Source: Membranipora membranacea (taxonomy: Eukaryota > Bryozoa > Gymnolaemata > Cheilostomatida > Membraniporidae). Taken from it: DNA of 60,000 nt. The stretch spans positions 23,249,681 through 23,309,680 of the forward strand of contig OU612071.1 of assembly GCA_914767715.1 (NCBI GenBank). Direction: 5' to 3'. Below the pieces are notes generated by a model. It ran no database searches. It was not told the origin of the DNA and worked only from the letters and a program-made list of their open reading frames with translations. This document shows positions 1-10,219 of this stretch, in pieces (positions within the stretch are counted from its first letter, which is position 1; every line of letters begins with the position of its first letter). Made by a program: the position numbers and the translations under genes.

Positions 1-194
1 TAGCATGGTTGGTGTAATAACTGATGAATAGAAGGTCTAAGTGTGCATTCCCCCTTGAATTCTGTTTAGTCAGTGAAGCCTTTCCCGGGGGATACACTCT
101 AAAACAGCATGTGTGTTTTGTAATAAGGCCTTTGATTTCCTGGTAATTTTTTCTTATTTTTTTTAATGTATGCATACAAGCACTGTATAGGAGT

Positions 195-375
195 AGGGGG
201 TGCCTCAGTGGTTAGAGTGCCGGTCCTTCAGCATGCAAGTGTTGAAGGTCGTTGGTTCGAATCCCACTGCAGTCAACTGACTACTGGGAGTTATTGGAGT
301 CCCAGGTGGGCTCCTACCTGCCTACAAACTGAGAGCAAATTGGCGAAGTCATTGCAGCCTCACCCTTAAGGCACA
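195..375 (+). mobile_element. tRNA-derived SINE
   Basis: The head looks like a tRNA. An A-box-like segment (TGCCTCAGTGGTTAGAG, 201-217) is followed at tRNA spacing by a perfect B box (GGTTCGAATCC, 254-264). These would be internal RNA polymerase III promoter elements. A non-tRNA body follows (about 275-375), and then a short-repeat tail. The stem pairing of a functional tRNA is not evident, so I call a SINE rather than a tRNA gene. No flanking target duplication was identified, and the 3' boundary is approximate. Confidence 0.72.
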
Positions 376-454
376 CACTATTTCACTGTCACGATGTGGT
401 GAGTGACTAACCCTTGTGATTTTAACCATCAATTTTAACCAACATACTGGTATT

Positions 455-680
455 TGACTGTACACTGTATACTGAGTACTGAGCACTGAGCACTGACCAC
501 TGACCACTGAGCAATGAGCAATGAGTACTGATGAGTACTGAGTACTGTATACTGTATACTTTACACTGAGTACTGTATACTGTTTACTGCATACTGCGTG
601 CTGAGTACTGTGTACTGTATACAGTATACTGTATACTGTATACTGTATACTGTATACTGTATACTGTATACTGTATACCT
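455..680. repeat. ACTG/TATACTG minisatellite
   Basis: Degenerate short tandem units of the ACTGAGTACTG and CTGTATA type become almost pure CTGTATA repeats at about 615-678. The tract directly follows the SINE and may have grown from its tail. A 114-codon open frame across it is only low-complexity repeat. Confidence 0.85.
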
Positions 681-689
681 CGATCGTTA

Positions 690-2050
690 ACATCCATTTT
701 GTTAGTAGAGGTGATAATCACCATGCATGTCTTTCTTTCTTCCCTGTCAAGTTTAAAATGCCTTTAGGATCGGCAATTGCCTCAAACTCTTCCAACCAGG
801 TTGTTCAACTTGAAGAGCCCACGCTTACATTGCCAGCAGGGCAAACCTCAGCTGGTCCGTTTTCACACGCCATCCTGTAGAAAGTAGAAAGTGAGCAACA
901 AATGGTTCTAAACAATGCAATGTTAGCACTGGCCAGGGTCTCGATAAAAATGAAATTAAATTACTCGTTTTTTTAGTCCAACCAAGGAGTTCCCCTTGTT
1001 CCTTGGTCAAGGTGAATGAAGACCTTTATCTTCTTCTTCATCAGCATGAGTACAGCATGCAGCCATCCTTAAATCCATTGTATAACCGTCAGACTATGAT
1101 GTGTTAACTATATGTACTTATTTTATCTTGTCTTGTACATCAAAGCCAAGAACATAAATAATAAGCAATAATAACACGTTGCAATATCCTGCAGCCTGAT
1201 TGGTTGTTGAGAGTTGACTTGAGCTTCATCTGGAATTTTATAGTAATATCATCCATAAAGGCCTTCATCACCTTTTGAAGTTTGTATCACAATCCGCATG
1301 ACGATAACCGATAGCAACTATGATACAGCACACCCCATACTGCCAACTCTTGCCAACTCTTGCCAACTCTTGACATAGTTTTAAGTAGTGAATCAAATTT
1401 CTATAATAGTGTTCCACCACAACACAGCCTGTCAGCCATCCAGTGAGTGGGATAGCACAAGGTTAATTATGCTACTTGGCTCAGTCTAGCAATATCAGCA
1501 CAAGGTTTGACTTAGCTTGCGTAGCACATTTGATTGTTGACTTAACCATGCTCATGTCCTCAAGACATCCAGATAATCCTTGAATTCTTGGATTTTATCT
1601 AGTCTGTTAGCAGTATCTGGGAAAACACCATGACATTGCAATCAACCCCCAGTGAAAATAGTAGGCTATGGTTTTATTGACATTTTTTTAAATTTTACTA
1701 CTTCAAATGGTTTAAATCCATCCAGAAATAAAAGGTCAGCTATGTGATGCGAGTTGAAAAATAGCACCTTGATAAGTTATTATAAATTTTTTCAAAAAGG
1801 ACACATGAAGCTTCGAGATGGGCATATTGTGCAAGTTTCTTAATTTCTTAATTGAATGGCTGCAATCTCACCACCTTCAAAAACGCGTTGTTTTTCGACC
1901 TCAAAATATACAAACTACTAACCAATGGAGGCCATATTATCAATCATTTTTTAATCAGTCTATTATTACTTGCCATGAAAGATTTACCTCCATTTCGGCT
2001 TACATAGCTTGAACGTCATCGTTGCCAGGCAAAATAAAACAAGACAATTT
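690..2050. other. No gene recognised; small repeats only
   Basis: I see no supported gene here. The stretch holds a hairpin built on CCAAGGAGT / TTCCTTGG (about 975-1011) and three copies of the 10-mer TGCCAACTCT (1341-1370). The remaining open frames lack splice context or domains. Confidence 0.5.
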
Positions 2051-2053
2051 GAC

Positions 2054-2320
2054 AAAATAACTATTTGTCACAATATTTCAAATTAATGAGGCAGAAGTCA
2101 TTGTTAGTTTGGCACAATCATCATCCCAAATGGGATGATGATTGTGCCAAACTAACAATGACTTCTGCCTCATTAATTTGAAATCACACAATCACACAAT
2201 GACTTCTGCCTCATTAATTTGAAATCACACAATCATCATCCCAAATGGGATGATGATTGTGCCAAACTAACAATGACTTCTGCCTCATTAATTTGAAATA
2301 TTGTGACAAATAGTTATTTT
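2054..2320. repeat. Compound palindrome upstream of peptide gene 1
   Basis: Arms of about 74 bp at 2054-2127 and 2247-2320 are reverse complements. Between them lie another inverted copy (2131-2184) and a partial one (about 2197-2224). A single, non-inverted relative lies at about 57630-57710, upstream of the second peptide gene and in the same orientation relative to it. The palindrome therefore probably grew out of DNA that was once ordinary upstream sequence of a duplicated gene. It could form a large hairpin. Confidence 0.9.
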
Positions 2321-2563
2321 ATATTCTAGTTTCATAAATGACGTCTTCAACTTTTTTTTATGGCTTTCTTAAATTCCATCGCAGCCGTAATTTCTAGAAT
2401 ATTCAATGTAGAATAAACATGATTCAAATTGATAGCTTCTGAATTGAAATCAAATGATCATCAACAAGGATTGAGGTAGTGCCAGCACTAAATCTGATGA
2501 CTTCCATCATTTTTAACAATCAATTAATTCCAGAAACCTACTAGTAATGTGTTAAAAATTTTG

Positions 2564-2573
2564 TATATATAAA
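2564..2573 (+). promoter_or_regulatory. TATA box of peptide gene 1
   Basis: TATATATAAA lies about 30 bp upstream of the inferred start of a short untranslated first exon (about 2597-2648). That exon ends at a strong donor (CTCG|GTGAGT, GT at 2649-2650). Confidence 0.65.
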
Positions 2574-3132
2574 GACTCCTCAGTTGAATGAATCATTATC
2601 TGAAAGACTCCTACGCCCGTTAATCGACAGAAGACACTACTAGGCTCGGTGAGTTGATATTTTCAACCATTGCAAATCACTCAAAACTAGATTATTTCAT
2701 AGCTTAAATTTGTGCTAATTCAGATCAACATTATTGTGTATAATTATATTAATTTTTCAAAAACCCACATATTGTCGAGAATCCACACTGTTTACCTATT
2801 TTCAAATTGCAGTCCACTTTTGTGTAAATCAAGGTTAAAATAAACATTGAATAAAACCATTGCTGAACTGTAGGATCGTTTACCATTTCCGATTGACCAA
2901 TTTAACCTTTCGTTATGCAATGGTCTAATCCAATTTTTCGATTATCCTTGATGGAATTGGTATGATTATACTTCATTCTCCAAATCATGGAGAAACTATT
3001 TTGCATAATTTGGAAATCGTGTTGATAGGATTCTTTACTGATTTCTACCAATTTTCAAGAGCCTTACACAGTATATTATATAAGTCTAGCAGCATTACAA
3101 CTGATGTTCTTCAATTTTGTATTTAACAGAAA

Positions 3133-3267
3133 ATGAAGCTACTATACTGCCTCACTGCGCTACTGATGCTATCAGGAATGAGCACTGCAGCATGTCCAGG
3201 TGGATGCAGTTCTGGAATGTATTGTGAAGGCAACAAGTGTTTATGGCGGCTCAACACGCAAGGATGA
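3133..3267 (+). CDS. Small secreted four-cysteine peptide, copy 1
   Basis: Encodes a 44-residue protein. Residues 1-20 form a signal peptide: Lys near the start, a Leu-rich core, and Thr-Ala-Ala before the first cysteine. The mature part of about 24 residues has four Cys spaced C-x3-C-x5-C-x4-C, then a Leu-Trp and a polar LNTQ end. Two disulphides are expected. The gene is split: TATA box at 2564, untranslated exon about 2597-2648, intron 2649-3129 (GTGAGT...TTTAACAG), and exon 2 opening three bases before the ATG. A paralogue at 56403-56534 (-) has the same exon layout and about 56% identity. I recognise no named family. It could be a secreted defence, signalling or venom-like peptide, but nothing here decides which. 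The duplicated architecture makes it likely real although it is far below normal ORF cut-offs. Confidence 0.75.
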   Translation: MKLLYCLTALLMLSGMSTAACPGGCSSGMYCEGNKCLWRLNTQG

Positions 3268-4046
3268 TGTGTTATATGAACTTTGAACTATTGAGATAAA
3301 TAACTTAACTCAGCGAATATGTTTATCATTTCAACATAAAATATATGCGAAACGCAAAAAATACTTAAACACTCTTTTGTGCGTTGACCTATAAAAAATG
3401 TTTTTATTGCAAATCCACAAATCACAGATGGGAGTTGAGCATTTGGCATTGAAATCCAAAGTCATCAATTATTTACCAGATTAATTTCCACCTCAATATT
3501 TTAATGTGAGGACTTCCACTTGCTTGTACACTGTCATCATGTCCATGTCCAAGCTTTTAAGTGTAATGCTGCATGTGCTGTGCATAACATGTGTTTGTCA
3601 CTGTTCTAGTTAGATAATTGGTTCTTTGTCTGAATTCGCTTGGCTGTTGGATTGATTTGTGTTGTGTTTGCTTCGGTCCAACATCAAATTGAGGAAAGCC
3701 TTGAACAAAATTGGAAGTTGGAGAAGCCATTGTAGCCGTTCTATTACTATAATCCATCAAGAGTTAACCAGGGGAAGGCAACTTATAATTTATTCATGAT
3801 CTGTACTACTCACACTGTCAGATGACATTTTCTTATGTAATCGTCATAAAGAACATCATGTTTTATAATTATCTTAGGGTATAAGAGCAGCCATATTTTC
3901 TTCCGAATGTGCAACGATCACTTACACAACACGGTATTGAAGTATCCTTATTCTCAAATGATTTATTATTAATAAGTGAACTGTACTGAGCTTGTGTCAA
4001 CTAACTATGATTGATGGATCTTGAGTGCAAAATTCAAGGGTTAAAC

Positions 4047-4375
4047 CATAGACCTACTAATAATAAACCTAGACAGGTGACAGATATAGAGCTTATACAG
4101 TGAGCAGTGAGGCCTATAATAACTGGAATTCCCCAATGACACAACGATACTGTGTTGTGCACAGTGCATACTGCAATGAATGGTTTTACTATATGAGCGT
4201 GACTGATTATTAGCTACAATGGCATTTTTCTCATAGAGATATCGTAAACCAATGCCGACAAGTTAATTTTATCTGAAAGGTGATGTACCAAGCAAGGCCA
4301 TAGTCTTTGAATATTTTCTCTAGCTTAAATATTGAATGAGATACAACCATTAGAAGTCGGCAATATCTGTAAACG
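4047..4375 (+). repeat. Left terminal inverted repeat of P element
   Basis: About 330 bp matches the reverse complement of 6335-6645 with scattered substitutions and small indels. The matching blocks include AATTCCCCAATGACA, AATGAATGGTTTTACTATAT and the terminal CATAGACCTACTAAT. P elements of flies have much shorter inverted repeats, so these are unusually long. Confidence 0.9.
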
Positions 4376-4532
4376 TTATAGCAAGGAGCAACAGTGAAGA
4401 TAAATAATGTGTCTTGTATTGGTTGTAATAATAAATGAGAAGTCTTATTCTTATTATGCAACTGAACATCCAGAAGTACCACTAGAAGTACGAGTTGCGT
4501 ACTTTATATCATGATATGCATAGATAGACCAG

Positions 4533-4991
4533 TTACTGATGCTGAAATATTACCAATCTATTGAGTTTAGATCGGATATTTTCATTTTTCTCTGATGTTA
4601 TCTTCTGGGTTTCGTAATGAACTCGTATCATTATGTATCGGTGGATAAGGGATCTGATTGTTGAAGTGGAATGCACAGCACATTTCATAAATCCATGCAA
4701 ATTTCCTAAAAGAATATGGTTGAGGACTCTGTTTCGGGTTTTGATAAGTATGTTTGTGTTAACACCATTGCATGTTATATAATTGCGGAGCAGTTGTTCG
4801 CTCACTACGAAGAGCTTCTTTGTGTTGGGAGAAAGTACAACAAGCCCGCCCCTATTCTTGACGGACACCAGTGTAATATCATCATTCGGGTCGTTAGTGT
4901 CCGTATCTATAAGTGAATCTCTACAGTCTGAGCAATTCAGTTTTGTCGAGCGGATGACATACCCTCCTACAAAGTAATCGAATGAGCCCAT
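4533..4991 (-). pseudogene. C-terminal remnant of P-type (THAP9-like) transposase
   Basis: A 152-codon open frame contains a YFVGGYVIRS motif followed by a C-x2-C pair (NCSDCRDSL), a GGLVVLS segment and a basic end with RVHY and a KLNRLVIF-like terminus. This order matches the C-terminal part of P/THAP9-like transposases as I know the family. No catalytic core lies upstream. The segment probably joined the THAP exon by splicing (possible acceptor TTTGTAG at about 4970). A ride-along open frame on the plus strand is only a shadow. Confidence 0.6.
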
Positions 4992-5342
4992 TCAATCAAT
5001 GTTGGTCCCTATAGAAGGTGAGGTTTATGCATGTGGTAATCTTGTAAATCTAGAAGGGTGGTTAGTACTAGTTGCAGATCTTTTATGAGTGAAAAAAAAG
5101 TAAACTAAACTTAGAATCATACCAGAACATGATGTTTGGGGTTTTTGTTACACCCCCGTCATAAGAAACGTCAAGTCCAAGCCTCTTAAATTTTTAGCAA
5201 CACTATCTTGCTTTTATTAGTTTTTTCAATATATAGCTTGTTGTGTGATGTGAAAATTTAAAAGGAGTATATATTTCAAATGAAAGTTTGCTGTTATAAA
5301 ACTAAGCAACTGAAATTGTATTATGCTAATTGGAGCCATTAC

Positions 5343-5838
5343 TTACCGATGTAGTCTGCTATGTTGATGATGGGTTCTGTTATGGTGAGATCCAACCGTC
5401 CTCCTTCATCCTCAAAGGATTCCTCTTCGAGTTCTTCGTCATCTGATTTCTTTTTCTTCTTCTTTGCGCTGAAGAGAAGTGACCGGTTTCCAATCTTTAC
5501 GGGACACTGCTTCGATCCATTTGTCACGGCGTTCCTGCTGAGGCGGAAAATGGTGGAAGGTGAGGCTTGCATCCTTAGTTGGTGTGTTGCTACAGCCAAA
5601 AGCACAGCAGCAGTGTCCACTACTTTTACTGGCCTGTAAAATTGAGAAACTCATAAACATCACATCAATCTTTCTCCTACTTTGAGAAAGTGAAAAGAGA
5701 GCATAATGTCGCGCCTGTCATTGCCACCTTTACCTGACAGTATTGAAAAGTAGAGCATACCATACCATGGAACTGAAACAAATTAAAACACAAGTGTAGT
5801 TGTGAATCTTATCTTACCGATTGCGTTGTTGAGGCCAT
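5343..5838 (-). pseudogene. THAP-domain N-terminus of P-type transposase (broken)
   Basis: A short first exon (ATG at 5838-5836, seven codons) ends at 5818 before GTAAG. Exon 2 starts at 5633 after TTTTACAG, in phase. It encodes a THAP zinc-finger start: Cys-x4-Cys (CAFGC within HCCCAFGCSN), an FHHFP motif and a W-IEAVSR-W segment. The second Cys-x2-His pair of the THAP fold is absent. The frame runs into a stop after a lysine/glutamate run, while an overlapping frame continues with an acidic stretch to a donor at 5343 (ATCG|GTAAG). This looks like an indel in the A/G-rich tract or an internal deletion. THAP domains bind transposon ends, and this protein could not do so as it stands. Confidence 0.6.
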
Positions 5839-6334
5839 GGCAGGTGTGCAAGAAATCCACTGAGCAACTGGACAGTTTAGTCTCAATAAGGCAAAGCCCA
5901 CCAATGAAGAGTATGTAAAAATTAAGCTGACCCAAAATCCTACAGTGATAACTTTCAAGATCAGGCTACTTATGGGGACGTGTCACAAACCCCTTGAGCT
6001 ACAATACAGATGGACACAGCATGTGCAAGGTTGACCAAGGTTATAGCTATTTTTAGCTAGCCATGCTTTGAGTCATCAACTGATTGCAGCACACCCACAT
6101 GGTAACATAAACAAATATTTTCATGCAACAGTCAGTCATTGAGCCATGATATTTCCGACTTCTAATGGACATAACTCACTCAATATTTGAGTCAGATACA
6201 AAATTCAAAGACTAACAGCTGGCTTGGTCCATCACATTTCACATAAAATTAACTTGCTTGCATAATTTCTCGATGAATCTGTGAGAAAAATGCTATTTTC
6301 TTGCTGCAATGCTTAAATAATGTATCACCGTTTA

Positions 6335-6645
6335 CAGATATTGCTGGCTTCTAATGGTCGTATCTCATTCAATATTTGAGCGAGAGAAAAAATTCAGAGA
6401 CTATGACGTTGCTTGTTACATCACCCTCCAGATAAAATTAACTTGTAGGCATCAGTCTTCGATATCTCTATGAGAAAAATGACATTATAGCTAATAATCA
6501 GTCATGCTCATATAGTAAAACCATTCATTGCAGCGCTCACTGTGCACAACACAATAACGTTATGTCATTGGGGAATTCCGGTTATTATAGGCCTCACTTC
6601 AGCTGCGCAGGTCACCTGTCTAGGTTTACTATTAGTAGGTCTATG
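6335..6645 (-). repeat. Right terminal inverted repeat of P element
   Basis: Inverted partner of 4047-4375. A 20-odd-base stretch in this copy (CGCAGCTGAAG region, about 6596-6610) differs from the left copy, where longer unrelated sequence lies. This shows small indels since insertion. Confidence 0.9.
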
Positions 6646-6653
6646 GGTTAAAC

Positions 6654-7200
6654 ACATTTGTCATTTGTCAAATTGACATAATAAGCTGTCAATTAATTAT
6701 CTTTTATTGTCTGTTATTGTTTTCAATAATCTAAAGGTGCATCTCAGGTCACCACACATCAGAACATTACCTTTAACCAAATGATACAAAATTAAACAAA
6801 AATCAGGGACTTTAAAGTTATAGCAAGTTCTAGCAGTAGTGTGGTAAAGTATTCTTTAGAGAATTGAGCTTGCACACTGTACTGCGAAGGCAGGAAATCA
6901 CCATTAAACCACACACAACCTGTAAAAAAACAAACAAACAAAGTAAATCAAAAATAGTTTAAAACCAACTTTCACTTATAGGGTAAACTGAGACCAAACA
7001 GATACATACTTGGGTATTCAGTGCATGGTGACGGGTAGTTTAGGTTGAGGCTTAATCATCATAGGTAATCCTTATTAGAATTTATCTAGACACAAGCTAC
7101 ATGGTGATTGGAAATAGTAATACAGGACAAAGTAGAGTGAACGATACACCAAATTATTATTGAAACATAGCTAGCCATTATTTCAAAGACATGAGACAGC
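6654..7200. other. No gene recognised
   Basis: AT-rich sequence between the P element and the tandem-repeat region. I see no domain, splice-bounded exon or repeat worth naming. Confidence 0.4.
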
Positions 7201-7214
7201 TGGGCACGTGTGAC

Positions 7215-7500
7215 AACCTGACAAGAACTACACAATTGTAAAACCAAACAGATTGCACCATAGAAATAGGTGCACATGACAACATATTTTAAAATTATTA
7301 TTACATAGCCACAAGAAACCTGGGCAGTGTGACAACATGGAAAACAAGTGCACTTGACGCCATAAGCTATTTAAAAATAACGAGCAATAGAAGTCACAAA
7401 AGATCTCCAAAACAACTCCTGAAAGATTGCAATACCGCAAAACCAACAGATTACACCACGGAAAAACGGGTGCACTTGACACCATAAATTATCTAAAAAT
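7215..7500. repeat. Two diverged ~200-bp tandem units
   Basis: The block around AAAACCAAACAGATTGCACC (about 7232) recurs as AAAACCAACAGATTACACC at about 7438, followed in both by GGTGCAC-TGACA-CAT. The period is about 202 bp. Both minus-strand open frames in this area are products of the repeat. Confidence 0.6.
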
Positions 7501-7691
7501 GACCAAAACAAAAATGAGGGAAGGTCAAGCAAAGGACAGACTAACCATGTTTTGACAGCTAGTTAAAACTGACAAAACACGCAAATCAAAAGAGATTAAT
7601 GACAAAATTGAGGCAAAAACCAATAACAAGGTTAACACCTTTACGCCTGTAAATGCAAACGTTGCACAATAACAGGACAGCAAACCAGCAC

Positions 7692-7699
7692 TATAAAAG
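7692..7699 (+). promoter_or_regulatory. TATA box ahead of repetitive leader
   Basis: TATAAAAG lies about 30 bp upstream of the first 67-bp repeat unit. The whole repetitive block ends at a possible splice donor (CCAAGG|GTAAGAT, about 8229). This would make about 7720-8229 a repetitive first exon. No downstream coding exon could be assigned. Confidence 0.35.
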
Positions 7700-7721
7700 C
7701 CTGATTGACACTTGTAAAATC

Positions 7722-7880
7722 CAGTCAGCGCCAGGAGGCGGGTTCACGACGTGCAGCATTTCTCATTTCATCAGAGAACTATCTGATTCAGTCAGCGCCA
7801 GGGACCAGTTTCACCACATGTAAGAGTATACATATAATCAGAGAATTATCTGATTCAGTCAGCCCAAGGAGGCACATCAA
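7722..7880 (+). repeat. 67-bp tandem repeat
   Basis: CAGTCAGCGCCAGG begins units at 7722 and 7789, and a diverged third (CAGTCAGCCCAAGG) at 7856. The period is exactly 67 bp. Units end in TCAGAGAA(C/T)TATCTGATT. Confidence 0.85.
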
Positions 7881-7935
7881 CAGAGAGAAAAATTGTCTAA
7901 AATCGTTTAGACACATTCAGCTAATGCAGAGCTTT

Positions 7936-8190
7936 GACGTACACAGAGAGATACAAATACTGCGATTCACAGCGAGGAACCTAGTCCAAGATAGTTAGAC
8001 ACACAGAGATACAAATACCGCGATTCACAGCGAGGAACCTAGTCTAAGAGAGTTAGACACACAGAGATTCAAATACCATGATTCACAGCGAGGAACCTAG
8101 TCTAAGATAGTTAGACACACAGAGATACAAATACCGCGACTCACAGCGAGGAACCAAGTCTAAGATAGTTTAGATACACAGAGATATCAC
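7936..8190 (+). repeat. 58-bp tandem repeat
   Basis: Units begin at 7994, 8052, 8110 and 8168 (GTTAGACACACAGAG), exactly 58 bp apart, with a diverged unit before them. Each contains TCACAGCGAGGAACC. Units are about 95% alike, so the array is young or homogenised. Confidence 0.92.
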
Positions 8191-8239
8191 ACCGAATATC
8201 ACACAGAATTCAAGGTCATCTGCACCAAGGGTAAGATCT

Positions 8240-9120
8240 TATTATAAAGATTTTGAATGTTTATGTATTTTATGACTAAATGCCAAGATATTGTCAAATT
8301 ATTGATTGATTTATTGCCTGACGAATAGAACCATATTTATAGTTTGTTATTATTGTTTAAAATAAATCCTTGAGCAATTCCACCGAGAATTGCACCAAAC
8401 ACAAAACTAAACCAGTGCTCAGTAGTTGAGGCTAGCGCACATTGTACGATAGTAGCTCTACTTACCGCTGAGGTATTGTTGATCAACAGTTCAGTTGTGT
8501 TTTTGAAGTCTCTCTTTAATAACCGAATTATCAGCAATTATAAGTCCAGATCTGCTACCATTGCATTTGCATTATTTGAACCATACATATGGCGGATTCT
8601 AAAACAGAAAATTAGAGTATATTATTTTATTATTTGGGATTTGAGCCAAGGAGTGAACAACTCCAAAATTACAGTCCGATTAATCAAACACAAAATTCAT
8701 TTACAATAAATATTATATTAAACATAACAAGAATTAAACAATAAATTATTTGTCAATCTTGAATAATCTCGGCATTGAATAAGAGTGATGACAATGATTG
8801 ATGGTCAAAATTAAGCAATTAAGCAATTTCAAGACTAAAATTATTTTCCTATGTACTTGTGAATTTCTGCATTTCTTAACTTCTCCATTGTTGATTATAG
8901 TCCAAAAAATAGCTTGCAGGTAAAAAGTCAAACGAATCATTTTAGCAAAATGATAGCAGATATCTCCAAATTTATACAGCCCATTGTTTTGGATATGAGT
9001 TTGAATCCACAGGAAAAGTATATTAATGTGGTTCAATATTGTGAGTGGCTCTTGGGTGAGTTGGGAGAGTCTCTTTTACACACCATGCAGAAAACTTCAT
9101 TCAGTCAAATGAATTTAGGC
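8240..9120. other. No gene assigned; one weak exon-like frame
   Basis: A minus-strand frame at 8337-8537 contains a hydrophobic stretch, and there is a donor-like CAGCG|GTAAGTAG at about 8465. No homologue is recognised and the two signals are not mutually consistent. I do not call a gene. Confidence 0.3.
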
Positions 9121-9124
9121 TTAA

Positions 9125-9212
9125 AGACTTAGTTTGAGGGTAGGCTAATTATGTTAGGATTATGTTTCTTGACTTGATATTTCATGTGAGCAAGATACAG
9201 CAGGTGTAAACA
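9125..9212 (+). repeat. Left terminal inverted repeat of Kolobok element
   Basis: Pairs with 21577-21665 with some gaps. The shared inner block is CATGTGAGCAAGATACAGC, and the outer block is GTTTGAGGG followed by a G/A-TTAAT segment. Confidence 0.85.
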
Positions 9213-9563
9213 CTGATTTACAAGAGTTGTCATCTCTGGAAAAAAGTGGGTGTAACCCCCTTGGAATTATGTAACATTTGCAACATGGCCGATCATGTCA
9301 CGTGATCATATTGTGATGACATACCACAAGGGAATTAGCGAGCAAAGTTTTTTTTCCAGCATCTCAGGAGTAGCCAATCAAAGTGTGTGAATTATAGCTC
9401 TATTTCCTCATTGATTGTAAACAAGATTGGTGAGGATGAGAATACCTCAACCCGCAATTTATTCACTGATCATTTGACATTAAAATTAAAAGTCATTCAT
9501 CGACAAGAATCCAACAAAACGAGTCACACATTCCACTCCATTTAATTTACTCCTTGCTTTATT

Positions 9564-9701
9564 ATGTCTTCATCTAGTTCCTCCAGCCTTGAGGCCCTGG
9601 ACAACTCTTGGGATTTGCAGCCTAGAAGAGTTGTTGCACAGAGGCTGCAAGAGAATGTTGGGCAGCAGGAAGAGCAGCAACAAGAAGAGATGCCGCAGCA
9701 G
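9564..9701 (+). CDS. Candidate first exon of a second Kolobok gene
   Basis: An ATG at 9564 opens exactly 46 codons that run without a stop to a donor (CAGCAG|GTAGGA, GT at 9702). The peptide is Ser-rich at its start and Gln/Glu-rich at its end, with no recognised domain. It points inward from the left end of the transposon and is convergent with the transposase gene. The end of this exon and the start of its intron are the likely source of part of the tandem array at 11021-11560, where CAACAGCAGGTAG-AAATAAAAATGT recurs. Downstream exons were not found, so function is unknown and the reading could be chance. Confidence 0.4.
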
Positions 9702-10219
9702 GTAGGAAATAAAAATGTCACTTGACTTGTAATTCCATTAAATAGCATACAGGGAATAAAATTTGTGGTATTTGTATGACAAAAATATTATCAACACTAA
9801 GCTTAGCAATTGGACAGGACAGAACCAATGAACTAAACCTTAGTTCATTGACAGAGGTTTAGTTCATTAATTGAGGTTTAGTTCATTGAAAGAACATAGA
9901 CAGGGCTAGACAAAACTGTAATTTCATTGTTGTTGGAGTAAATGAGCAGAGCACAGAAAGCTTGCTGTAGACTAATAGAGATCGATCAACTATACGAAAC
10001 ACTGCAAGTGTTGGATGTGTGCATACAAGGAGTTATAGCTGCCTCCTTGGTGCATATACTACTTTACTAGACTTTATTACTTTGCCAACTGAAAGTGCTA
10101 GGCATGAATACCGATGGTTAACTTAAATCTTATTGTGCCAATGTATGTCCTTTAGCCACTTATGCTGCTCCAGCTTGGTTTTTACTGTGATATTATGCAA
10201 TATTACTGGACATTACATT

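Larger units (their letters stand above)
4047..6645 (-). mobile_element. P-superfamily DNA transposon, internally deleted
   Basis: A 2.6-kb element starts and ends with CATAGACCTACTAAT in inverted orientation and is flanked by a perfect 8-bp duplication, GGTTAAAC (4039-4046 and 6646-6653). An 8-bp target duplication and CAT-starting ends are typical of P elements. On its minus strand it has a THAP exon (5' part) and a C-terminal transposase segment (3' part). The catalytic RNase-H-like core that should lie between them is missing, so it is non-autonomous. Its nearer end is about 0.8 kb downstream of peptide gene 1. Confidence 0.85.

Noticed and set aside
195-268. Functional tRNA gene
   Set aside because: A and B boxes are present but the acceptor stem does not pair and a SINE body follows.
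349-693. 114-codon minus-strand frame
   Set aside because: It is the minisatellite read as protein; tyrosine/serine/valine repeats only.
4716-4977. Plus-strand frames over the P-element remnant
   Set aside because: Shadows of the minus-strand transposase C-terminus, which has recognisable motifs.
7086-7485. Two similar hydrophobic minus-strand frames
   Set aside because: Similarity comes from the 202-bp tandem repeat; no start context, splice sites or domain.
7936-8190. CRISPR-like array
   Set aside because: Units are contiguous 58-bp tandem repeats without unique spacers, in a eukaryotic genome.
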